Numbered from the stretch's first letter, positions 22,980 to 34,689 are shown. The stretch: DNA of 64,000 bases from Lindgomyces ingoldianus (GCF_010093535.1 NW_022985208.1:126953-190952), one strand, 5' to 3'. Made by a program: numbers and translations. The notes: generated by a model from the sequence alone, not told the origin.

Positions 22980-24608
22980 TCACTTCTTCCTCGAACTCTG
23001 ACTAACCAACTTCTTCTTAATATTCTTCGGCATCTTGTTCTTCCTCTTCTCCCTCTTCTCCTCCTTAACCGCCAGCTTATGCGCCTTCTTATTCTCCTTA
23101 TCCATATTCTTCTTCCCACGGGGCGTACCTTTTTCAAATATACTTTGATCCTGATCCTCATCTCCCTCATCTTCCGACTCACTGTCGTTTTCATCATCCT
23201 CAGAGTTGGGCTCGTCTGGTTTCAAAGAGGAGTCGTTAGGATTTTTAGCGAGGAGATTTTGGTAGACCAGAGCATCTGAATGACCAGAATTAACGAGCTC
23301 AGCGTCGCGCTCAATATCGTAGACCTGAGCGAGGGTTTGCGGGATGTACTGGTTGCGGAAAACCTCATCATCTTGTTCCTCTTTAGTCTTCTCCTCCTCA
23401 GTTAATCGTGCCCTCTTGTCAAAAATCCGCGAAATGGTTTCCTTCATCTCCTTCATCTCCATCCCGCCCTCTGCATCAGTGACAAACTCAAACACTCTCC
23501 TCTCCGACAAGACGTCCACATTCCTCGACCGGAAGAAATCAGATACGTTTTTGACGTCCATGCGCAGAAACTCGAGACTCCGGGGGTGGTCGTGTTCAAC
23601 CGATTGCGAGACATCAATGATGTATAACTTCGAGTTGTGATATAACACATTATACTCACTCAAATCCGCATGCACGAGCTTACAAACCTTCCACATCATC
23701 CTCATACACACCACCAACTCCCCATACAACTCCTTCCACCTCTCCTCTTCCTCCATCGGCCCCAGCCCCGTGAACTGTACATCTCTAAGTCGCGGTGCTG
23801 GCCAGCCTTTGCGGTCCCCTAGGAAACCCATGACTAGAACATGCAGCCGGAGGTATAGGGGTTCTGGACACGGGATCCCAGCGCTGAAAATGCGTTTGAG
23901 ATTTCGCATTTCCTTTTCCGCCCAGATTTTCACCATGGCCCGGTTTGAGGACTTGTTGTAGCCGGCGCGGAAGCGGAATTCGCCGGCCATGTATTTGTCG
24001 CGGTCTTTGAATACAAGTATTGACGTTTTGTAGACCTTGATTGCGCGGTGTTGGACCGATACTCCCCTGTCTCCATCCGCTTCGTCAGGATCAGAGAGCG
24101 TAGTCTCAGAAATAGCGTGGTACACATTCGCCTCCTTCCCAGTAGAAATCACACCATGGATCTCCGACACAACATTTCGATTAATCAACTGCAGTAAAAT
24201 CATCCGTGTCCGAGGATCAAGAACTTGCTCGCTAGTCGCGCGATCGCTTTTATCCTTGCCTCTCTCTTTCCCGCCGCCCCCATCGTCGAGTCGGATTTTA
24301 GAAGCGTGTTTAGCGAGAGATGCGATTTGATCATCGATCGACGCGCTGGTGTTCGCAGCCGGCTTCTGCTGCGAGTTGTGTTTAGGTTTTTGCGAGGAGG
24401 GGATGGACGGGTCAAGGAGTTTGCGTTGGCGGTTGTAGGATTTGGTATAGTCAGCATGGTTAGAGGCAGAGATGAGGTCAGGGGCGAAAGGATCGGAGTC
24501 GGAGTCGGAGGAGTTGAAGATGTCGGAGAGGTCCGAGTCAAGTTCTTCTGTGGGGTTGGGCTGTGAGAGGGGGTCCTGGGCGAGTTTGGAGGGTAGAGAT
24601 TCAGCCAT
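22980..24608 (-). CDS. RIO1: RIO1 atypical protein kinase
   Basis: Single exon, 542 aa from the ATG at 24608 (MAESLPSKLAQ). Rio1 is the ATPase/kinase needed for late cytoplasmic maturation of the 40S ribosomal subunit. The N-terminus is acidic and Ser-rich. The RIO domain runs from about residue 125 to 365. It has the nucleotide loop STGKEANVY (155-163), RAIKVYKTS with the ATP-binding Lys191, the RIO-specific KDRDKYMAGEFRFRAGY segment, the catalytic loop HADLSEYN (Asp315, Asn320) and the metal-binding IIDVSQSVEHDHP (Asp332). The C-terminus is an acidic stretch followed by a Lys-rich tail (KREKRKNKMPKNIKKK), as in other fungal Rio1 proteins. The length is slightly above the yeast protein. It lies in tandem downstream of ATG17 on the same strand. 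Confidence 0.95.
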   Translation of the reverse strand: MAESLPSKLAQDPLSQPNPTEELDSDLSDIFNSSDSDSDPFAPDLISASNHADYTKSYNRQRKLLDPSIPSSQKPKHNSQQKPAANTSASIDDQIASLAKHASKIRLDDGGGGKERGKDKSDRATSEQVLDPRTRMILLQLINRNVVSEIHGVISTGKEANVYHAISETTLSDPDEADGDRGVSVQHRAIKVYKTSILVFKDRDKYMAGEFRFRAGYNKSSNRAMVKIWAEKEMRNLKRIFSAGIPCPEPLYLRLHVLVMGFLGDRKGWPAPRLRDVQFTGLGPMEEEERWKELYGELVVCMRMMWKVCKLVHADLSEYNVLYHNSKLYIIDVSQSVEHDHPRSLEFLRMDVKNVSDFFRSRNVDVLSERRVFEFVTDAEGGMEMKEMKETISRIFDKRARLTEEEKTKEEQDDEVFRNQYIPQTLAQVYDIERDAELVNSGHSDALVYQNLLAKNPNDSSLKPDEPNSEDDENDSESEDEGDEDQDQSIFEKGTPRGKKNMDKENKKAHKLAVKEEKREKRKNKMPKNIKKKLVSQSSRKK

Positions 24609-25097
24609 CTTTGCTGACACCCTGAACCGCTATATGTAGAAGTATGGTGGGATATTGGAGGTGTTGTGGTGTTGAGCTCTAGGGCTTCGACTGCTGAGAG
24701 CAAGTAGGTGGGAGAAAGACGAAATAAATTTGGCTCGTGTGCATCGTTATGGAGAGTTAGATTCGGCAGAAAGCGGGGTAGCACGTGGGCGGTGAAAGAG
24801 GAGTTGGAAGTAGTCACCCCCAAAACTATTACTAAGTGCTCAGGGGAAGGGGATGAGGATGAGGTATATTTGAAGTGATGCCTACAGGAGTAATGTCACT
24901 TCACGATTACAAACGGCTATGCAAAGAGCTACACTACATGACCTTAAGGGTCCTACCCAATATGTCCTTGGGTGGGTATTAATAGCGCCTTACAAAATTC
25001 CCAAAGTATATGATAACCCTCCTCTAGATCAATGACGCCGATAGTCATATAAGCGTAAGCGTTTGACGGAATATATGCGAATGATAGGAAACTGCTC
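24609..25097. promoter_or_regulatory. RIO1 promoter region
   Basis: About 490 bases lie between the ATG17 stop and the RIO1 start. A CACGTG E-box core lies near 24782. No additional gene is seen. Confidence 0.4.
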
Positions 25098-26651
25098 TCA
25101 CATCCTCCTCTTCACTCTTGTCAAAGCTCGTTCTACCACATTCCTTCCGAGCTGAGGTATACTTTGTACCCCATGCTCCGCTTCTTCTTCATCGGGCGCG
25201 TCTACGCCTTCTTCAGCTCGTTCTATTCCGAGAATGCGGACTTCGTATTTCCTCGGTGGATCTCTTAAGCCAGGCCAGATGTCCAGGGGCAGGAAATCCC
25301 CCTGGGCCAGCGTGAAGTGTTCTCTAGCTTTTTCGTCCTCCGCGTACAGTCTCTCCAGCTCCCGTTGCGCCTCTTCGGCCTTCCGCTTCGCCTTCTCGTG
25401 CCGCCTCCTTCGGGACGATATCTCGACAAGCAGCTCAGCGTAGGCGAGGTCGAATCGCTCATAGAATTCTCGCTGGTTTTCCCACTCTTCGACGCCGCTG
25501 AGCAAAGCTGGCCGCGTATCCTCGAGCCAAGAAGCATGGAATGACCGGGATGTTGCAATGTGCCCTTTGACTTGGGTGGCAAGATGGGACAAGAGACGCA
25601 AAATGCTGTTGAGCGCAGTATCCTCATTTCGGAGATGAGTGATATGGTCCTCGGCCTGAGATAGTAAGTATGTCATCTCGGATCCTCGCTCGCGGATCTC
25701 AGACACGACATCGTCCACCTCGCGGGCATCCTTTTGGAGCACAGCGAGCATCTCTTGCCGCTCCTCCTCAGTCATGGGCTCCGGAGGCGCAGAAAATTCA
25801 TCAGCGGAAGAGACCGGGGCATCTCCGGTTGCTTGGGTAGCGGCAGCGGATCCACCCTCAGTATGTCTCAAAGCAGTGACACAGAGGTCATAGTGTCGAA
25901 CTAGAGACTGGAATGCCTGGGCAGCCTCTTTAGCATGGCCCTCGAGGTCATGATATACAACTGGTATTGGGCTTGGATTCGAGGTTGTGGCGGGGCTGTT
26001 GGGAACATTCTCAATCGACGAGTGGAGATTATCAAGAGACATGTCGAAGGCATCATTACTCTCACTTAGCTTTGACCGGGCTTCATTGTAGCGGTCTATG
26101 CAGGCGCGGAGAGAGTCTTTGAGGTTAGTAACGGTTGCACTGTCAATAAAGTCGTACAAGTGCTTTTGCGGGGTGCCAGGGGGCTGGAGAACGGACTCTA
26201 TAGGAGTGTCTCGAAGGACGGCGAGGGTGGACTGGAGGCCAGCAAACGAAGCATCGAGCTCGTGCAGCAGTTGCTTTGCTCAGTTCATCAGCAGTTACCT
26301 TCAGTCGTCTCACTGGCTAGTCACCTTGAACTCGGCTTGCACCTCGGCCTCGACAGCGTCTATGCCACGGCGGACACCTTCTAGGGCGTCTACCTGTTCG
26401 TCAACAATATTCCTAATGGACGCGTTCTTGGCTGCGAGAATGGCGTTCTCCTCCAGCAGTTCGCGCGCAGAGGTGACGATGTCATTGGCTCGCCAGAGCA
26501 CCGTCTGGGTGTTTAGCGAGCGCTTTGATGCGACAAAGTGATTCACAAGATCCTCCAGGGTTTGCGGGCGGTTTGGGTTGAAGGAGCGCGAGCTGCTGCT
26601 GTTACTGCTGCTGCTGCTTTCCAAAGACGCTGGTGAGTCGGGAGACGCCAT
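25098..26651 (-). CDS. ATG17: Autophagy scaffold protein Atg17
   Basis: Two exons: 26651-26325 and 26273-25098 (500 aa). The 51-nt intron joins AEFK to QLLHELDASF without a frame change. Atg17 is the crescent-shaped scaffold of the Atg1 complex at the phagophore assembly site, binding Atg29-Atg31 and Atg13. The protein begins MASPDSPASL and a Ser-rich stretch, then LEDLVNHFVASKRSLNTQTVLWRAND, typical of the family. Nearly all the rest is helical coiled coil: HYDLCVTALRHTEGG, the MTEEERQEMLAVLQKDAREVDDVV segment and a long charged helix around RRRRHEKAKRKAEEAQRELERLY. It then ends in GDFLPLDIWPGLRDPP, another family landmark. The length agrees with filamentous-fungal Atg17. Its 5' leader carries a pyrimidine-rich TGCC repeat. 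Confidence 0.9.
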
Positions 26652-26654
26652 TGC

Positions 26655-26674
26655 GGGCAGGCGGGCGGGCAGGA

Positions 26675-26706
<32 letters not shown>

Positions 26707-26760
26707 AGGGAGGGGGGAGGGCGAGAGGGAGAGAGAGAGGAAGGCAGGCAGGGAAGCAGG
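26655..26760. repeat. (GGCA)n microsatellite and purine-rich tract
   Basis: About seven GGCA units occur at 26677-26704, flanked by GGCG, GGAA and GA-rich variants out to about 26760. On the sense strand of ATG17 this is a TGCC-rich pyrimidine tract that ends within a few bases of the start codon, so it lies in the 5' leader or core promoter. Confidence 0.8.
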
Positions 26761-27606
26761 CAAGCACGAGAGATCAGGCTTCGAAGCGTAGTGGACGTAG
26801 GCTGAGGAGCGGTGCAGTCTTGCAGCAAGAGCGACTGCGCGGGCTCATGGTGACCGCGAACAGGCGAGTGAAGGCGTCTGGTAGGTGTCAGAGCCGTTGA
26901 AGAGCACAGTCATGGCTGCGAATGGAAGCTCAACGAGGCTCCTTGAAGCTTGAGATTGGGATAGGGCGCTTGCCCAGAAGGGAAGGCGGTGAGGGGCTAG
27001 AGTTCATCGGGGGCAAGGCTGCAGTACCACCAATCAGGGCCCGCAGGCGGAAGATGCTGGGACATGCGATCAGATATTCGAACAAGCATTTCCGAAGGCC
27101 GCGAGGTCTATTGAGGCCGAGAAGATGGCGCGATTTGTATGAATTGCGGGTGCATGTGCCCGGCGCCGACAGCGAGGCAAGGAGCAGTGCTGGTGCTCAT
27201 CTTTGCGGTGGATGGCGTGCTCGATGCAGGAATGAGAACGGACCCGTTAGTCGCCATCGAATCCCCATTGAATTCCCCCCCCCCATCGACGTCTGCCAGT
27301 CGTTGTCAGCCTCGGAGCCTCACGACAACCCCCACCCATTCACGGCTGCTGAACTCACCACTCGACGTCGCGCAAAAGCAATTCCGCGACCCATATCCCT
27401 CTCTTTCCTTTCTCTCTTCTCTGCAGCGACCGCCCATCGCACCTGCCGGCTGAAACCCCTGGGTCCACTGTGCCTTCCCGGCGACTGCGGTGCGACTTCC
27501 CGGCTGGATATAAACACAGCACGCAATCCGGCAGCCAAAGCTCGACAGCAGTGCCTCACCACGTTCACCACTCAGCGCACACAGCTCCCATGCTACCGAA
27601 TCTGCT

Positions 27607-27655
27607 GGGACCTCCACAGGGACCTTCACGGGGACCTTCACAGGGTCCTTCATAG
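27607..27655 (+). repeat. 12-nt tandem repeat upstream of sconB
   Basis: Four imperfect copies of a GGGACCTTCACA-like unit end 67 bases before the sconB ATG. They lie inside an open frame that would encode repeated Gly-Pro-Ser-Gln, and may be part of an upstream ORF or simply a leader repeat. Confidence 0.65.
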
Positions 27656-27721
27656 GAATCCTTGCGCCCGCACACTGCCGAACGCCCACTATCCCCCAGC
27701 GTGTGCCCATCTGAGCATAAG

Positions 27722-29982
27722 ATGGCGTCAAATTCGACCCGTACCATTCAAGGTGTCGCAACAGAGCGCAATCGCTCTGACGTCTCGCACAATCCTAAAC
27801 AGCGACGTCTGTCCTGGCGCACCCAGCTTCCTCCCTCTGCCAGCCACATGGCGGCTACTTCAGCACGCAACCCTCACACCGCCCTGCTGCGCGGCCACGA
27901 CCATGAGGGCCTCATAAGTCGCAGCAGACATCTGCAAAACGACGACGGCGAGAGGAAAGCGGATCAAAAAGATGACAGTATCCTAAACAAGAGTGCCTCC
28001 AAGAACATGGGCAAAATGATCACGCCGTACCTCGCCCACCATATCCCCCACCAGTACAACCCCCTCGGTGGAGGTCCCCGCCCACATCACGCGTCCGCCA
28101 ACGCCAACACCAAGTACTGCTACCGCCACAGGCCTGACCTCCTGTGCAGGAGACAGGCAGACGAGCCGTCAATGGAGCAGTTGCAGCAGGTCTGTGCATC
28201 CATGTTTATATCTCGATTCCAATTCCCACTCACATGTTCCAGGAGCTCTCCAATGAGTCTCAGGAAGACCAGCAGAGCATCGCCAATGTCTGGTCCCTCT
28301 TCTCTGCCGCCCCGTCCAAGCACCGCAACCTCATGCTGCAGGGCATCCTTGCCCAGTGTTGTTTCCCGCAGCTCTCGTTCATTTCCTCGTCGGTCCGCAA
28401 TCTGATCAAGATCGACTTCCTGGCCGCCCTGCCCACTGAGTTGGGGTTCCAGATCTTATGCTACTTGGACACGACGTCTCTTTGCAAGGCCGCCCAGGTC
28501 AGCCGGAAGTGGAGACAGCTTGCCGACGATGATGTCGTTTGGCACAAGATGTGCGAGCAGCATATTGACCGGAAGTGCACGAAATGTGGCTGGGGATTGC
28601 CGCTGCTGGACCAGCGTAGACTGCGGACGGAGAAGAGGCGGATCCAGCTTCGAGCCTCCGGACGAGGGCTCAATGAATGGTCTCCGGACATCACCCCCAT
28701 GCCGGAATCATCGGCTCCAGCTCTAGCTCCAGCTCCAACGCTTTCTGTTGATGCTTCAAACCTATCAGACACTCTCGTTGGGTCTAAGCGAAGCATGCCC
28801 GATGAGTCGTCTTCGCCAGAAGCCTCTAAGCGCCCGTGTACCGATGTGCCTCGTGACCAGCAGGCCTCTTACTTTGACCAACCCAAGAAGCGACCGTGGA
28901 AGGACGTCTACAAAGATCGATTCAAAGTCGGCACCAACTGGAAATACGGACGCTTCTCCACCAAGATTCTCAAAGGCCATACAAACGGCGTCATGTGTCT
29001 CCAATTCGACCACCACATTCTGATGACGGGGTCCTATGACGCCACCGTGAAGATTTGGGACCTAGAGACAGGTAAAGAGATCCGAACCTTGGTTGGGCAC
29101 ACGCAGGGTATCCGGTGCTTGCACTTCAACGAAGTTAAGCTGATCACCGGAAGTCTGGATAACACGATTAAGATCTGGAACTGGAGGACTGGCGAGTGTG
29201 TCAAGACACTCCGAGCTCACACACGAGGTGTAATTGGTCTTCACATGGCTGACAAGCTCCTGGCATCAGGTTCCTCAGACAACACCGTCATCGTCCACGA
29301 CTTTCGCACGTATCAACGATTCACGCTCCGTGGCCACACTGACTGGGTCAATTCAGTCAAAATCGATCTTCCCTCCCGAACCCTGTTCTCCGCATCGGAT
29401 GACTGTACCGTGAAGCTGTGGGATCTCGACACGCATACCTGCATCAAGACCTTCGAGGGTCACGTTGGCCAAGTCCAACAAGTCCTTCCGCTTCCCCATG
29501 AGTTCGAGATTGATGAAGACGACTTTACTGCACAAGCCGACTACGACACTTCAGACACGGCTTCACTCACCTCTGATGGCCACCCGCATGCTGCACCCGG
29601 AACTCCGGAGGCTCCGTCGGAACCTCTTTTCCCACTCGAGCCAGACCGTCGTCTTCCTCCGTCATACATGCTCACAGGCTCTCTTGATGGCACAATTCGA
29701 CTCTGGCATGTCCCATCTGGTCGTTGCATTCATCGCTTTTTTGGACACGTCGAGGGTGTGTGGAGTCTAGCTGCCGACACGCTGCGCCTTGTTTCTGGAG
29801 CTGAGGACAAGACAATCAAGATCTGGGATCCTAGGACTGGAAAGCATGAGCGTACGCTTACAGGACACACAGGGCCAGTCAATTGTGTTGGACTGAGTGA
29901 TTCGAGGTTGATTAGTGGAAGTGAGGATGGCACGGTCCGAGTGCACTGTTTCTGGAGCGAGGGTGAGAAAGAGAGCTCATAA
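27722..29982 (+). CDS. sconB: SconB/Met30-type F-box WD40 protein
   Basis: Two exons: 27722-28189 and 28243-29982 (735 aa). The 53-nt intron joins SMEQLQQ to ELSNES. This is the substrate receptor of an SCF ubiquitin ligase that switches off sulfur-acquisition genes (SCON-2 in Neurospora, SconB in Aspergillus, Met30 in yeast). The exon-1 end, [20 protein letters not shown], and the exon-2 start are highly typical. The F-box ([20 protein letters not shown]) is near residue 215-260. [20 protein letters not shown] follows, with the paired Cys motif of this subfamily. Seven WD40 repeats span about residue 398 to the end, with an acidic insert of about 60 residues between repeats 5 and 6. The N-terminal 120 residues are low complexity. 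The start is the first in-frame ATG. Confidence 0.93.
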
Positions 29983-30973
29983 TGCGAACATTCAAATCGA
30001 TCGGTAGTTAACCTAGTTTACGGGCATGAAATGCTAGGGTTTGTACGGATAATGGGTGTGGGATTTGCTTTCTTGGTCTATATTTTACAAAGCTTGGTCT
30101 TGTATGGCTCGCTTGTTGCATGCATAGCACTAAACTTTTCCCTGGAAACGGGGGAAGACAAAGCCTATAGGTGTTATCTGACTATTGGGCGAGCGAGGCG
30201 TTCAGCTATACTTATTAGGGCTTTTTGGATTGTTTCACAAAGGCCCTGGGTTTGGATCTCGGAAAAGGAGGCTCTAGGCTGTTCTCTGACTTGCATAGCG
30301 TGCGTTGGGTTGGAAACAATTTAGATAGATGGATTGTTTGGATCCATGTCCGTTATCTCTCTCTAAGTCCCTTTTTGGATATTACGGGTTTTGTAGGGGT
30401 TTTTGCATGATTCTCTTGCAGACTGAAGTTGGGAATAGCTGGATTTGGACCTTGGCTAGTTCGGATATACCCCCCTTTTTGGTGTCAGAGTTGCTTGAAT
30501 GATTCAAAGTGGTATAGGATTCCAAGTCTGCGGTTCACATGCTGTTTGTCTTATTTAATTCGTGAGGCAGTGCGTGACAGAGGGGGACGGATTGCGTGAT
30601 ATAGAGTCATTGGGATAATACGCGGGTTCTTTGGGTGACCGACTGCATGTGCATGTGGGTACGATCTGCGCATATTAGCTCTGTGCTAGAGAGAAGGTTT
30701 GCAAGTGATACATGCGTGATGCGTGTGCGTGCTTTCTGGTAAGTGAGTGGAGGAGACCCGGGAGAGAGCATATGTATTTATGCACCCCATTCTTTCTTTC
30801 TTTCTCAACCCCTTTCTTCTGCACACGTTGGGGAAGGAATCCGGGCCATTACATCCAACCTCGCTAGTTCCCTTCAAAGGAGAAACAAAACATAACAAAC
30901 AACTTGAACCAGACTCAGACTCAGCAGCAGGATAGAGAAGTTACCAAATTGGAGCCCACGACCCACAGGGAAG
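29983..30973. other. Intergenic, no gene seen
   Basis: This is the sconB 3' flank. Frames such as 30031-30324 have no domain. A CT-rich run (ttctttctttctttctc, about 30789-30806) resembles a promoter pyrimidine tract for the frame starting at 30974. Confidence 0.4.
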
Positions 30974-31519
30974 ATGGCGACTCCAACGCCAACATCAAAA
31001 TCAACTCCAACCCGAAACCCAGCAGCACACTCGAGTATAACTTCGAATATAAATCCACCTCGTCAAACAAGCGACCTTATACGAACAGATTCACCCCAGT
31101 CGGACCAACACTTATCCTCGTATTTCATCCAAATCACTCCAGCCGCTACGAGATCACCTCAGTCCCAGCCTCGACCCCAACACAAACCCAGATATATTTC
31201 CACACAACAGGAAACCGAGCATGCTTCCACTTCCAGCACAGCTTCCCTTGCAGTAAGAACTTGGCGCTTAAACCCTAACCCCACGTCGGCATCAACATCC
31301 ACATCGATGACATCTCAAAACTCACCACCAAGCTTCTCTTTCCAAGACCTGCAGTCTGCACAGCGCGCTCCTACTCCGAACCCGAAAGATATTAGCATCC
31401 AGCCAGTGGAGCGCGTGAGGGTCGATCAGCGAGATGCGTCGCTGTATTTCCTCATGGGATTTAGCGTCCAAAATGGCAGGAACGGGAGCGCTATGCGTGT
31501 GTTTCCGGGGCTGGGTTGA
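30974..31519 (+). CDS. Ser/Thr/Pro-rich hypothetical protein
   Basis: Single exon, 181 aa. The first 120 residues are almost wholly Ser, Thr, Pro, Asn and Gln (MATPTPTSKSTPTRNP and similar) and are probably disordered. The last 60 are different: FSFQDLQSAQRAPTPNPKD, then QPVERVRVDQRDASLYFLMG, which reads like a short structured or conserved segment. A pyrimidine tract precedes the start at the usual distance. There is no signal peptide or membrane helix. I recognise no family; a chance frame cannot be excluded because of the low complexity. Confidence 0.45.
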   Translation: MATPTPTSKSTPTRNPAAHSSITSNINPPRQTSDLIRTDSPQSDQHLSSYFIQITPAATRSPQSQPRPQHKPRYISTQQETEHASTSSTASLAVRTWRLNPNPTSASTSTSMTSQNSPPSFSFQDLQSAQRAPTPNPKDISIQPVERVRVDQRDASLYFLMGFSVQNGRNGSAMRVFPGLG

Positions 31520-31933
31520 TGAGAGGGATGAGGTTGGCTGTATGGGTGTGTGTATTTGAGCTGAGTGTTTTGGGTACATGAGCCGGTGGGGTGTGGTGTT
31601 TACATGATGGGAGGATTTGCGGTTGGGACTAGATTCACTGGATAGAACCTTAGGGGAGCTTGGAAGCTGGAATATCAGGCCTGGTCGTGTCTGGTGTGAC
31701 ATATATCGATACCTGTTTAGCTTGCATGAAAATCTGGCGAGGGAAGTGGGATTAAAGACGGAGGGCTGCATCAGCCAGCCTCTTATCTCCCACAGCGTCA
31801 TACACATACACAATGTATGGACCTTGTATGCCCGTTCGGCTAACCGAGCGAACGGTATAATATTAGTATATACATATATCCCTAGCCCTAGCCCACGCGC
31901 TCATTCATATGAATTGTTAAAGCTAATCTGAAG
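31520..31933. other. Intergenic between convergent genes
   Basis: About 410 bases separate the Ser/Thr-rich frame from the 3' end of the P450 gene. No coding signal is seen. An AT-rich stretch (atattagtatatacatatatc) at about 31859-31879 may belong to the P450 3' processing region. Confidence 0.4.
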
Positions 31934-34031
31934 TTAATCTGAAGTTGAACTAACAAAGACCCGCACGCCCTTGGAATCGAGTCGCGTGACCGGGATGAAG
32001 AAATCGTGGCCCATTTGCACGTCTGTGACGTCACCTTGGAAAATGTCAAATTTGTAGCGCCGGAACATTGTGCCAAGGGTCAAGTAGAGTTCCGTCCATG
32101 CTAGACTGATAGGCGGGGTAAGTTAGCAATCGACAGCGTCATTATCTTCAGCGCCAGCGCTGTAACGGTAAGGAAGCGTGTGGTGTGGGAAATTGGGAAG
32201 GTGGGGGGGAAATGGGAAAAGGGGGTCAACATACTTCATCCCCAAACAACTCCTCGTCCCCCTCCCAAAACTAACCATGAACCTCTCCAATGGCACCCCA
32301 TCACTCGTCTTTGGTTCCCCCAACCACCTCTCGGGCATAAAACTATGACTCTCCGGAAAAATCTCCTCATCGTGACTGACTTCTGGAATTGTCATTGACA
32401 CCGAGGTCCCTGCGGGAATAACCCACTGCTTATATCTCAGCGGTTTATTATGCGTTCTCGGGTTCCTCGCACTAAGCCCATACGTCAAACGCACAGCTTC
32501 CATGATAATCGCTTTCAGATATGGCATCTGTTCGAGTTTGACAAGTTCTAGAGCTGCGCCATTCGGAAATGCGGTAACGAGGTCGGAGTGCAAGCGAGCG
32601 TAGATGTGGGGTGTGTTGATTATGTGGAAGGCTGCGACGTTGAGGGCGAAAGCGGTGGTTTCTACGCCGCCGCCGACGACAATTTGTGCTTCGTCTGCGA
32701 GGCGTTGTTGGGTTTTGTCGCAGGGGGGGAGGAAGCGGGAAGAAAGGATTTCTTGGAAGATGGTTTTGGGGGCGTCGTTGCATTTTATCGAATCTCCGCG
32801 TAGGGTCTTGCCGATGAGGTCCCATTGGTCCTAGAAGGCTGTTAGTTTGGGATGGGGGTAGCGGATAGGGAGGAGTTACTCGTTTGAATTTTAGGAGCGG
32901 TTTTGCGGCGGGTTGAAGCCATTCCGTGAGAAAATCTGGCATTGAGTTCATGACCTGGTCACATACACAAGTCCTCAGCCCAATGCTAACAATTTGGAAA
33001 ATTGCATTCAACTCACAGGCAAAATCCACGGAAACTGCGTTGCCAAATGTCCTGTGCCCGCAATCTTCATAAAAGCATCATGGAACGAATCAAACTCCGG
33101 ATCTTTGAGCTGTCCATAATTGAAGCCGAAGAAGTAATCCATAATGATATCTCCTGTCAGCGCTGGAAATGCATGCGTGAGGTTCATAGGCTCTTTCCTA
33201 GATTCGAATTCCTTCATTCGGGAGGACAGCGTGTTGATATGTCGGTGGATAATGTGAATGAAGCTGATAATCGATCGTCTCGAAAACCTATAGCAGTCCT
33301 ATGAACAAGGAGAGTATACTGGAAGAGGGCTTGGAAACCTTGGAGTCGAAAACCTGCTGATAGCAGGGGAAATTGTTCAAGAAAAAAGACCACCATCAAA
33401 CTGAGAAATCGGCAAAGAAGAAACGTCGAAATGAGGAAGTGGAACTTGAAGCGGGGAGAAAGTGAAACGGAACTGGAGAACTGACATCGGGCTCAAAGCA
33501 GCGCGGCGCCGTTTGTGAAGCGCAGCGTCCACGGTCGTGAGAACGCCGTTTTCAGTACCAAATCGTGTGTCCCAACCATGCTTGTCGACTTGCAGATTCT
33601 TAGAGTAGACTTCATCATAAAATCTGCTGTCTCGGATGTGGATTTCATGTGGTGTAACCCTGATGACCGGACCTATCATGCCGATAAATAAGCTTCCGCG
33701 TTTCCTATCCCCAAAACCCGCTCTCCTTCTTGAGTGAATATATAAAAAGGGTAAAGGAGGGAGTGATCGGAGCGCAAAACGTACCGTAGATGGCATGCAA
33801 CTCGCTGATTTTACGAGAGTACTGTCCCTGGAGAATAATCTCGTAGTATGCCTCATACCAGGATGTCACCGCGGCGAGCTTGGGGCCGGGGAATTTAGCG
33901 AGTGGGTGCAAGAACAGGCGATATATTGTCAGCAGCAGCACATAAGCCGCATACGAGGCGACTGCAATGACAGCAAGCTCTGGGATCGTTGGTAAGAACT
34001 CTAACAGCAGCTTGAACGGACCCAAATCCAT
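31934..34031 (-). CDS. Cytochrome P450 monooxygenase
   Basis: Six exons: 34031-33785, 33672-33486, 33287-33017, 32954-32880, 32830-32235 and 32105-31934 (515 aa; the frame closes). The enzyme is a haem-thiolate monooxygenase anchored to the ER by an N-terminal helix (ELAVIAVASYAAYVLLLTIYR), followed by HPLAKFPGPKLAA. The I-helix has GGGVETTAFAL, the K-helix ExxR is EAVR in IIMEAVRLTYGL, PERW is in SFMPERWLGEP, and the haem loop is FGRGTRSCLGMN with the Cys ligand. Family context is the fungal CYP class that includes trichodiene oxygenase and many secondary-metabolite oxidases; the substrate is unknown. Intron 2 (198 nt) uses a GTCAGT donor, chosen because it restores SPMFSRRSII. The gene is divergent from a methyltransferase, 658 bp between ATGs. 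Confidence 0.9.
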
Positions 34032-34689
34032 GGCTCGCAAAGAGTGTCGATGGACTGGGGTCCAAGCAAAAGGGTGGTTTTAGGGGGACGGGACAGTGGG
34101 CTTTGTCTTGAAACCTGTTGTCTTAAAAAGCTGGGTAAAGAGCAGGAGCGTGCAAGCGCATGGTCGGCAATTTACTAGAGACGCTTCACGCGACGCCTCG
34201 GACGAGAAGTCCCCGCTGGTTCGCCAGTCGCCTCAGTGTGGAGCTCGCTTGGCTGTGAATGTTCCTGACGGATGCGGGAACAGGATCCGGTGCAACCGAG
34301 TCTTGACGCGCAGCCGCGGGCCGGAGCTCGGCCAAGCTCGTGCTTCAAGAATGCAAGCCGAGAAGCTAATTGCACGCGATTGGTATACTAGACACACTGC
34401 ACTGGTTTTCCAGACGCTAGCGCGCTAATATTGGAGCCATCCAATATCCGCTCGCATGAAGAAGACGTGTAGGCTTGCGCTAGGCTTGCGCTAGCCATGT
34501 GCGCTACCCTTCCTTACTCTTGGACATCTCCTTCGACCTGTGCCTCTTCCTTGCAGAGCCGCGCGGAGGGGTAGGGCATTATAGAAAGGCCACAATCACC
34601 AGACCAAACCTCCACAGAAGCCGATCCTTAAATCCCCTTCGCGTCCACCAAAGCACACAACAAACGGCTGGCCCACAACGACGAACACT
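34032..34689. promoter_or_regulatory. Divergent promoter: P450 / methyltransferase
   Basis: This gap separates two head-to-head genes. It contains a short direct repeat (aggcttgcgct twice, about 34471-34493). The 110-aa frame at 34096-34428 has no domain and is not called. Confidence 0.45.

Larger units (their letters stand above)
26652..27721. promoter_or_regulatory. Divergent promoter: ATG17 / sconB
   Basis: About 1.07 kb lies between the two start codons. It holds the GGCA repeat next to ATG17, a run of nine C near 27277, and a 12-nt repeat next to the sconB start. Long open frames here (for example 26922-27917) have low-complexity composition and are not called as genes. Confidence 0.45.

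Noticed and set aside
24200..24823. 207-codon minus-strand frame over the RIO1 start
   Set aside because: Shadow of RIO1 in another frame, Ser/Thr/Pro-rich without a domain.
26578..26828. Arg/Gly-rich or Pro/Cys/Leu-rich frames over the GGCA repeat
   Set aside because: They are translations of a microsatellite in the ATG17 leader.
26922..27917. 331-codon open frame upstream of sconB
   Set aside because: Low-complexity composition, no domain, and it overlaps the true first exon of sconB in another frame.
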